Part shown: one piece after another, positions 56,466-64,000 of the stretch | Layout: each line of letters begins with the position of its first letter | Numbering within the stretch: position 1 is the stretch's first letter | Origin: Ampelocalamus luodianensis | Lineage: Eukaryota; Streptophyta; Magnoliopsida; Poales; Poaceae | Reading direction: 5' to 3' | DNA: 64,000 nucleotides | NCBI GenBank assembly: GCA_036346255.1 | Contig: CM070624.1 | Span: 19,996,626 to 20,060,625, forward strand | Made by a program: the position numbers and the translations under genes | Notes under the pieces: generated by a model | Database searches by the model: none | What the model saw: the letters and a program-made list of their open reading frames with translations, nothing else | Told to the model about the DNA's origin: nothing

Positions 56466-58939
56466 CCTTCAAGGACATTTTGGGCTAAAGCTATTGCAAC
56501 AACACGTCATGTTACCAATTGTGTTTTCTTGAGACCTTCTTTGGGCAAGACATCTTATGAACATCGCTTTGGAAGAAAGTTTTCTATCTCTCATTTCAGA
56601 GTCATTGGTGCTAAATGTTTCATTCTTAAGACGGAGAACCTAGATAAATTTGAGTCTAAAACATTTTATGACATATTTCTAGGTACTCCTTCACATTCGA
56701 GAGACTTTCGGGTTCTTAATCTTGAGACTAACTTAATCATGGAGACTTGCAATTTTACATTTGATGAGACTAGAACTCGAGTTAGATCAGATATTTCAGG
56801 TGTCACATAGGTGATTGAGAGCATCTTTATCAAGGAAGATGAAGACATGGATGATGACTGCCTTCCACCTATCAACATTGCTCCTGCTCCAACTGAAGAA
56901 CCTACTTCCACTACTTCACCTTCAGTTAAGGCTCCTACTGCTTCTTCATCTACATCATTAGTAGTTGTGAAGGTTTGAGATGTGATGTATCCATCCGGCG
57001 CTCCACTTCACATTCAGAGGAGAAATCTACTGGATCAGATGAATGAACATCTTCATGAGCAAGTGACTCGCTACAAGTTTTATGATACTAATCTCTACTC
57101 CAATTCTGCATTTGTAGCATCTTTTGAGCCCCGAGATGTGACTCATACTTTATCTGATGCTAATTGGGTTAATGCCATGCATGATGAGTTAGAGCACTTT
57201 AAGAGAAACAAGGTGTGGAATCTTATAGAGCCTCCTAGTGGTCATAATGTGATAAGGAACCAGATGGGTTTACAAGAACAAAGTAAGTGAGAATGGCTCT
57301 GTGATTAGAAATAAGGCTAGATTAGTGGCTTAGGGTTTTAGCCAAGTGGAGGGGTTAGACTTTGATGAGACCTTCGCTCTCGTAGCTCGATTAAAGCTAT
57401 CCACATCTTGCTTGCATTTGCCGCATCTAAAGGTTTTAGGTTGCATCAAATGGATGTCAAGAGTGCTTTCCTTAATAGCTACATAGAGGAGTAAGTGTAT
57501 GTTAGACAACCCCAAGGCTTTGAAAAACCTAAGTTCCCTAACCATGTGTTCAAGTTATCCAAAGTCGTGTATGGTCTTAAGCCAGCCCCTAAAGCATGAT
57601 ATGATAGGTTTAAGACCTTCTTGCTTAAGAATAATTTTGAGATGGGCATAGTGAACAAAATTCTATTAATTCTCAATCATGGTAATGATTTCCTTCTTAT
57701 GCAAATATATGTGGATGACATTATCTTCAGTGGCTCCTCTAATTATCTTTTTTCTAGTTTTTCTGAGACTATGTCCGGGAATTTGAGATGAGCATGGTGG
57801 GGTAGCTAAATTATTTTCTTGGGCTCCAAATTAAACAACGAAAAGAATGGACTTTCATCCATCAAACGAAGTACACCAATGCTCTATTCAAGATATTTGA
57901 TATAGGTGATTGCAAGCCAATTGTCACACCAGTGGCTACTTTGACTACTCTGGATCCAGATGAGGATGGTGAAGATGTTGATCAACGCAAGTACCGCAGC
58001 ATGATTGGCTCCTTCCTTTATCTGATGGCTTTGAAACTAAACATTCACTTCTCGGTGTGTCTATGTGCAAGGTTTCAAGCTTCTCCGAGGTCTTCTCATT
58101 GTTAGGCAGTCAAGCGCATTTTTAGGTACCTCTAGTCAATCCTTCAATATGACATTTAGTATTCTTGTTCATCATCATTGTCTATTAGAGGGTTTTCAGA
58201 TACTGATTTTGCTGATTATAGACTTGATAGGAAGAGCACTTCATGCACTCATCATTTCTTAGGCACTTCTATTGTCTCTTGGTCATCTAGGAAGTAATAT
58301 TTTGTTTCACAATCCACTACTGAGGCTGAGTATGTAGCTACTGCTAGTTGTTGTAGTAAGATCTTGTGGATGGTCTCCACTCTTAAGGACTATGGGTTAA
58401 CCTTTGATAGTGTGCATCTTTTGTGTGACAACACTAATGTTATTAACATTACCAAAAACCCAATGCAACACTCTAAGACCAAGCACATTGACATTAGATA
58501 TCACTTCCTTAGAGGCTATGTGGAAAAGGGGGACATTGTGCTAGAATTTGTGGTCTGAAGCTCAATTGACAGATATCCTCACCAAACCTTTAGATCCAAC
58601 TAGGTTTGGCACCTTGAGGAGTGAGTTGGGGGTAGTTTACCCTTATGGATTGGTTTGAGGAGTTGGTCATTTTTTATCTTCTTGATCTTTTTTATTCTTG
58701 TTGATCTTTTCTTTAAGTTGATTCTTCAACAAGTGCCTTCTTTGGCTTTTGATGCTTTGTGTTGCATCTGTAATATCCCATTTTTTGTTTAGGATAAAAA
58801 ACAATGTGGTTTTAATTTGTGGGCAAAAATGGGTTACCAATATCTTCCTTAGCGAATCCCATGATAATCCATTCCCCGGGTTCAGAAATGAGAACTAGTT
58901 CTTTATGCCCGAACCTCACCCTTGAGATATCCTGAGTAA

Positions 58940-61900
58940 CCTTCCTAGCAGACTTGATAGTCTTGCATTCCCAAGGTCTGGACGTTATTCTTGGAATGGA
59001 CTGGTTAGCCAAGAATCATGGACAAATAGACTGTGCCAATAGGTCTATCACTCTCACGAATGGAGAAGGAATTTCAGTAGAGTTCAAACCCAAGACCTGC
59101 ACCAATGGAAGTTCCATCCTCACCAGCATGAAGGAAGTGAAACTTGAAGACATACCTGTAGTCCGAGAATATGCTGATGTCTTTCCTGATGAATTACCTG
59201 GCATGCCACCGGATCGGGACGTCATGTTCTTAATTGACTTAGTCCCAGGAACAGCTCCGATATCGAAGCGACCCTATAGAATGCCAGCTAATGAGTTAGC
59301 GGAATTGAAGAAACAGATTGAGGAACTGCGGAGCAGAGGTTACATCCGACCCAGTTCATCACCTTGGGGAGCACCAGTGCTGTTCGTCAAGAAAAAGGAC
59401 AATAGTATGAGGATGTGTGTTGATTACAGATCACTCAATGAGGTGACGATCAAGAACAAATATCCATTACCCAGGATAGATGATCTGTTCGATCAGCTGA
59501 AAGGAGCAAGTGTCTTTTCGAAGATTGATTTGAGATCCGCTATCACCAATCAAGATCGACCTAAGATATTCCAAGACGACTTTCACCACCAGATATGGAC
59601 TGTACGAGTTTACAGTGATGTCATTTGGTTTGACGAACGCCCCTGCTTATTTCATGAATATGATGAACAAAGTGTTCATGGAATTCTTGGATAAGTTTGT
59701 GGTTGTTTTCATCGATGACATTCTCATCTACTCGAAGGATGAAGAAGAACACGAGAAGCATATCGATGATAATCGACAAGCTCCGAGAACATCGACTTTA
59801 TGCTAAATTCAAGAAAAGTGAATTTTGGCTAAGTCAAGTGGCATTCCTTGGACATATTGTGTTAGCGGGAGGAATTGCAGAGATCCCGCCAAGGTTGAAG
59901 CCAGTACGATTGGAAGCAACCCAGACGGCCACCAAGTGAGAAGTTTCCTGGACTAGCGGTTATTACCGCAGTTCATTGAAAATTTCTAAGATTGCAAGAC
60001 CCATGACTCAACTTCTGAAGAAGGAGAAGAAATTTGATTGGACAGATGCCTGTGAAGAAAGTTTTCAAGATCTGAAGAGGAGATTGGTCTCAGCACCTGT
60101 GTTAGTTTTACCTGATATCCATAAAGATTTCGAGATCTTCTGCGACGCATCCCGTCAAGGTCTCGGATGTGTACTGATGCAGGAAGGCAAGGTAGTAGCC
60201 TACGCATCCAGGCAGTTGAGGCCACATGAAGGGAATTATCCAACCCATGATCTGGAGTTAGCAGCGATTGTGCATGCCTTGAAGATCTGGCGGCATTATC
60301 TCATTGGTAACCGCTGTGAGATTTTCACGGATCATAAGAGTTTGAAGTATATATTCACACAGGCAGAATTAAACCTTCGGCAGAGAAGATGGTTAGAGTT
60401 GATAAAAGATTATGATCTTGGAATCCATTATCACCCGGGCAAAGCAAATGTAGTTGCAGATGCCCTGAGCAGAAAGGCTTATTGCAATACCATGATGGTG
60501 CAGAAGGAACAGCCAGAACTACATGAAGAATTGAAGCATCTAAACTTGGAAATTGTCAGTCAAGGTTGTGTAAATGCTTTGGAAGTACAACCGACTCTTC
60601 AAAGTCAGATCGAGAAAAAACAACTAGAAGATGATGACATCAAGGAGATCAAGAAGAATATGCGAAGAGGCAAGGCTCCGTTGATTCGAAAGACGAACAA
60701 GGAAATGCAGTATGGTTTGGGAACCGCATTTGTGTACCTAACCAACAGGAGTTAAAACAGTCAATTCTAAAGGAAGCTCATGAAACACCTTACTCCATTC
60801 ACCCCGGAAGCACCAAGATGTACCAGGATCTGAAGGAAAAATACTGGTGGGTCAGCATGAAGCGAGAAATTGCTGAGTTCGTCGCCCGCTGTGATGTGTG
60901 TCAGCGAGTTAAGGCAGAACATCGAGACCACCGATTGTTGCGCCACTACCGATTCCGAATGGAAGTGGGAAGAGATTGGCATGGACTTCATCACTGGACT
61001 TCCTAGGACCCAATCAGGATATGATTCTATCTGGGTGATAATTGATCGGTTGACCAAAGTAGCTCATTTCATTCCCGTCAAGACTACATACAGAAGCAGC
61101 CAGTTGGCCGAGTTATATGTAGCTAGGATTGTTTGTCTACACGGGGTACCCAAGAAGATCGTGTCCGATGAGGTTCTCAATTTACGCCAAGATTCCGCGA
61201 GTGCATGAAGCCTTAGGCACGGACTCAACTTCAAGTCTGCCTATCATCCTCAGACAGATGGTCAGACGGAACGCACCAATCAAGTCCTCGAAGATATGCT
61301 CCGAGCCTGTGCCCTAGAATTTGGACAAAGTTGGGACAAGAATTTGCCATATGCAAAATTCTCGTATAACAATAGCTATCAAGCTAGTTTACAAATGGCT
61401 CCTTTTGAAGCATTGTATGGCAGAAAATGCGTAACTCCACTACGTGGATGAAGTAGGAGAGCATCGACTCTTTGGACTGAGATAATCAAAGAGGCAGAAA
61501 GTAAGGTCAAAGCTATAAGGGAACATCTGAAAGTGGCACAAACCCGACAAAAGAGTTATGCTGATAACCGTCAAAGGGATTTAAACTTTGAGGTAGGAGA
61601 CTTGGTCTATCTCAGAGTCACTCCACTCAGAGGAGTAAGAAGATTCCGAACAAAAGGAAAACTCGCACCCAGATTTGTGGGGCCATACAAAATTCTAGCC
61701 AAAAGAGGTGAAGTGGCATATCAGCTTGAGCTACCAGAAGCCTTGTCACCGTGTACGATGTCTTCCATGTATCCCGCTTAAGGAAATGCTTGCAAGCGCT
61801 GAAGACCATACCTTCTTGGAAAGCTTGATCTTGAGAAGATCTCACTTACGTGGAGCGACCAATCAAGATTCTAGATGTCGCAGAGCGAGTCACCAGAAGC

Positions 61901-62030
61901 AGAATCATCAGATCATACAAGGTGCAGTGGAGTCATCACCCGGAAAGTGAAGCCACTTGGGAAAAAGAAGAAGACCTCAAGACCAACTATCCCGATCTCT
62001 TTGCTAACCAATCCTGAATCTCGGGTCGAG
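58940..62030 (+). pseudogene. gypsy pol remnant with chromodomain
   Basis: Protease end VILGMDWLAKNHGQIDC at about 58990. RT opens with PYRMPANELAELKKQIEEL and has CVDYRSLNEVTIKNKYPLPR (59420-59480). A frameshift near 59545 scrambles the next part, which resumes as SFGLTNAPAYFMN (59620) with catalytic VFIDDILIYS at about 59705. RNase H is at 59976-60480 (DWTDACEESF, IFCDASRQGLGCVL, DALSRKAYC). The integrase zinc region ends with CDVCQRVKAEH near 60890, and its core MDFITGLPRTQSGYDSIWVI is near 60985. A chromodomain-like VQWSHHPESEATWEKEEDL lies at 61925-61980. In-frame breaks at about 59692, 60753 and 61206 make it inactive. The chromodomain targets related elements to heterochromatin. Confidence 0.88.
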
Positions 62031-62052
62031 ATTCCCTTAAGGGGGGTAGGTT

Positions 62053-64000
62053 TGTAACAGCCCAATTTTCAAATTTTAGTAAAATTTAAAAGTTTACTTA
62101 TGTTTGTGGATTTTCTTGAATTTTCAAAAAGCTTTTTATAAATATTTTAAAGCTAAATCAAAGTTTATTTACAAAATTAAAAGCCAACAAATAGTTGGAA
62201 ATAATTTTATTAAGTCCGAATGAGTATGGGAATTTCGTGAATTTTCCATAATTTTGGAAGTATTTTACTATTTTCTAAAGCCTAAATGAATTAATGTAAT
62301 TAAAACAATTGAGAAATCCAAAAGAAAATCAAAAATGGCTTTGGGCCGAAACCCACCGGCCTCGGCCCAAAAATCACGCCCACACCACGCCACCCGCGCG
62401 CGCGCTCACTCCTCCGCCGTCCGATTTCAATCTGACGATCGCCATCACCCCACGCACCATCCTCTCTCGCTTTCACTCACGCCGTTGGATCGCGATCAAA
62501 CGGCCAAACCTCGCCGCACTCTTCACGCACAACTAACTATTGTGACCGCTGGATTAAAATCCAACGCCCGCACTCATCGTCTACCTCACACCACCTCCTC
62601 CTTCTTCTCCGCGCGGGCAAGCCCACGACCGCCATTCTCGCACACGACGAAGCTTCGCTAACGGGCCTTTTCCAACGATACTTGACCCCGCCAACGTGCG
62701 CATCGTGGTTGCCTCAACCGCCGCCACCTTTCCCACTACCTTCCCCTCCATCTCCGGTCACAACCGCCGGATGCCCAAAACCGCCGCGCACGACCTCCAC
62801 TTCGTCCTCCCCACTCCCAGCCTCCCCTTGCCTATAAAAGGCAAGCACAGGGAGCCTCTACTCACGCTCACCCCATTCCCCTCACTAACACTCGCTCACA
62901 CCCTCCCAATCCGACGCGATTTGAGTTTCCTCCGCCGGCGGTGAGAATAGGATTTCTCCGATTCCGGTGAGACCGAGCCGCCCGACCCGCCGCCGCAGCC
63001 AAGACGCTCGCTCGCTGGCGGCCACGCACCATCTTGGCCGAGCACTCGAGCGCCATCGCCACCGTGAGCTCCACTTCGCCGCCATCTCCGTCGCCACCAT
63101 CTTCCGACCCTCTGCTACCAAGGAGGCACCATCGCCATCGCGATCGCCGCGGACCTCAAGCACTCCTCCATCGCCGCCAACGCCACCGGAGATCACCGCC
63201 GCCGTCACGAAGGTCTCCGCCGCAAAACCCGCCGCCGCCAACTCCGACGACCATCCGCTCACTCGGTACCAACTTGTTCGCGATACTCCTCTACACACCG
63301 GTACCAATCACACTCACCGTTGAGCACTAGAACGCCGCAAGCCGCCGCCCAAACGGCCCATTGAGCCGACGTGTCGCCACATGGCAGCCCACGTGCCGCC
63401 ACCCCTAGCACATACGTGGCGGCCGCGTGGCGCCGCGTCCTCCTCCCGTGGCATGGTCCACCGCACCATCTTTTCCTAGCGCCCTGGACTTGGTCCACAT
63501 GGCCGAGTCACCATTGGATGGACCCCACATGTCCATTTTATTTAAATTTAATTCTGAATTTCCTAGCTGATGCAAGCATTGCGCAATAATTCGTTTTTCC
63601 TTTAGAAAATAAATCGAAAATCAATTAAATTGCAAATTTGAGTTATAAACTTCTAAAATTCATATCTTTTGAACCATAACTCCAAATTGGGTGATTCAAA
63701 TTGCAAAATTTATATAAAATTATAATCTAGCTAACTAAACCAAAATATTTCAGTTTGTTGATTTGAACTATATTTTTGAATTTATTTGAATTTGAATTTG
63801 AATTTATCGATTAGGTTTGAATCGGATCAGAGTTCGATCAAATCAAGATTTAGAATTTCAAGACATCGATCAAGGCAAGTTACACCATTGACCATATTGC
63901 CCCTATTAATTTAAGTTATTTCTTAGAGGCAAATTCCTTATTGCATGCATATGTTGTTATAAATATTTTAATATCCTGCTTTACGATAGTTAATTCCATA
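62053..64000 (+). repeat. 3' LTR of the gypsy element, incomplete at the window edge
   Basis: Begins TGTAACAGCCC straight after the polypurine tract. The first 780 bp run from AT-rich to CT/GC-rich and contain a clear TATA box, CTATAAAAGG, at about 62831. Downstream 62890-63500 is GC-rich and gives low-complexity open frames on both strands, which I do not call genes. The AT-rich part and AAGGCAAGTTACACC near 63874 parallel the two solo LTRs. The end is beyond 64000. Confidence 0.8.
62831..62840 (+). promoter_or_regulatory. LTR promoter TATA box
   Basis: CTATAAAAGG about 780 bp into the LTR, preceded by CCCC-rich sequence and followed by CACTCGC-type initiator-like DNA. It is the expected Pol II promoter position for this long-LTR family. 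Confidence 0.6.

Larger units (their letters stand above)
53545..58650 (+). pseudogene. Sirevirus-like pol remnant
   Basis: Protease WLVDFGCSRHM near 53557 (DSG altered to DFG). The pre-integrase zone is cut by the CACTA element and resumes after 55486 with IRFDHLTRVSNLDIMRGL; the integrase core has IIVDDFSRYSWVFF (55757) and IRSDNGTEFKN (55884), then QQNGVVERKNRTL (55985). An organelle-like insert splits the following PSRTFWAKA. RT includes RLHQMDVKSAFLN (57440) and catalytic IYVDDIIFSG (57704). RNase H-type motifs end near 58560 with KTKHIDIRYHFLR. Many stops and frame changes occur between 57330 and 58080. Confidence 0.85.
48952..58770 (+). mobile_element. Sirevirus-like Ty1/copia element, decayed, with nested insertions and no 3' LTR
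   Basis: Order is 5' LTR (start uncertain, end 50896), primer-binding site 50899-50912, gag with two zinc knuckles, protease, integrase, reverse transcriptase, RNase H to about 58650. Integrase before RT makes it copia. A long gag with a second CX2CX4HX4C knuckle and a coiled-coil-like charged region (52000-52970) fits Sireviruses. Three foreign pieces interrupt it: a hAT MITE (52400-52690), a CACTA element (53928-55482) and a 400-bp organelle-like segment (56066-56465). No copy of the 5' LTR follows RNase H; gypsy sequence starts at about 58771. It is dead. Confidence 0.85.
58771..64000 (+). mobile_element. Chromodomain Ty3/gypsy element (Tekay/Del-like), 3' part
   Basis: Starts with about 165 bp that look like the beginning of an LTR (TGTAATATCCC), then jumps at about 58940 into the end of the protease. 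RT, RNase H, integrase and a C-terminal chromodomain follow, then a polypurine tract AAGGGGGGTAGG (62039-62050) and a 3' LTR from 62053 that leaves the window. RT before integrase is the gypsy order. Gag, the first part of protease and most of the 5' LTR are missing. Confidence 0.85.

Noticed and set aside
62310..63590. Several open frames on both strands after the gypsy pol
   Set aside because: They fall in the GC-rich part of the 3' LTR around its TATA box and have no recognisable domain.

Overview
The window looks like a repeat-dense stretch of a grass nuclear genome, most likely rice (Oryza) or a close relative. Supporting signs are long AT-rich introns, a CpG-rich first exon, Stowaway, Tourist, hAT, MULE and CACTA elements with clean target-site duplications (TSDs), Ty1/copia and chromodomain Ty3/gypsy elements, an AGL17-clade MADS-box gene and a PLAC8/cell-number-regulator gene. 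The species is an inference. I see no bacterial-style operon, CRISPR array, rRNA or tRNA gene.

Layout. 1-4.9 kb: no gene recognised; a 3.1 kb non-autonomous hAT element with an exact 8-bp TSD and two 552-bp internal direct repeats. 4.9-16.3 kb: a PLAC8-family pseudogene taken apart by transposons. A MULE carrying a nested LINE fragment sits just before its start codon. A poly(A)-tailed retroposon and a second MULE sit at the two ends of intron 2, and a 6.4 kb copia element sits in intron 3. 16.3-19.8 kb: foldback elements and unassigned DNA. 19.8-20.6 kb: a CpG-rich 5' end and first coding exon of an unidentified gene, followed by T-rich intron-like DNA. 21.7-33.7 kb: two related short LTR elements (TRIM/SMART type), a Tourist-like MITE abutting a hAT MITE, and a 5.1 kb hAT element whose dead transposase contains two further insertions. 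31.4 kb: a relic MADS exon on the plus strand. 34.0-35.6 kb: five in-frame exons of a MADS-box gene on the minus strand (K-box and C-terminus); no MADS-domain exon was recognised upstream in the window.

36-48.3 kb: small MITEs and two very long gypsy-type LTRs without internal regions. The first is a 3.94 kb solo LTR with a perfect 5-bp TSD, sitting inside a Stowaway MITE. 49-58.8 kb: a decayed Sirevirus-like copia element with a 5' LTR but no visible 3' LTR, interrupted by a hAT MITE, a 1.55 kb CACTA element and a 400-bp piece that looks organellar. 58.8-64 kb: the 3' half of a chromodomain gypsy element joined directly to the copia end, running into its 3' LTR, which leaves the window.

Host genes are a small minority of the sequence. 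The real signal is the nesting: TSDs let many insertions be placed relative to each other, and several landed exactly on splice sites, in transposase coding sequence, or in other elements. I found no evidence for a new biochemical system.
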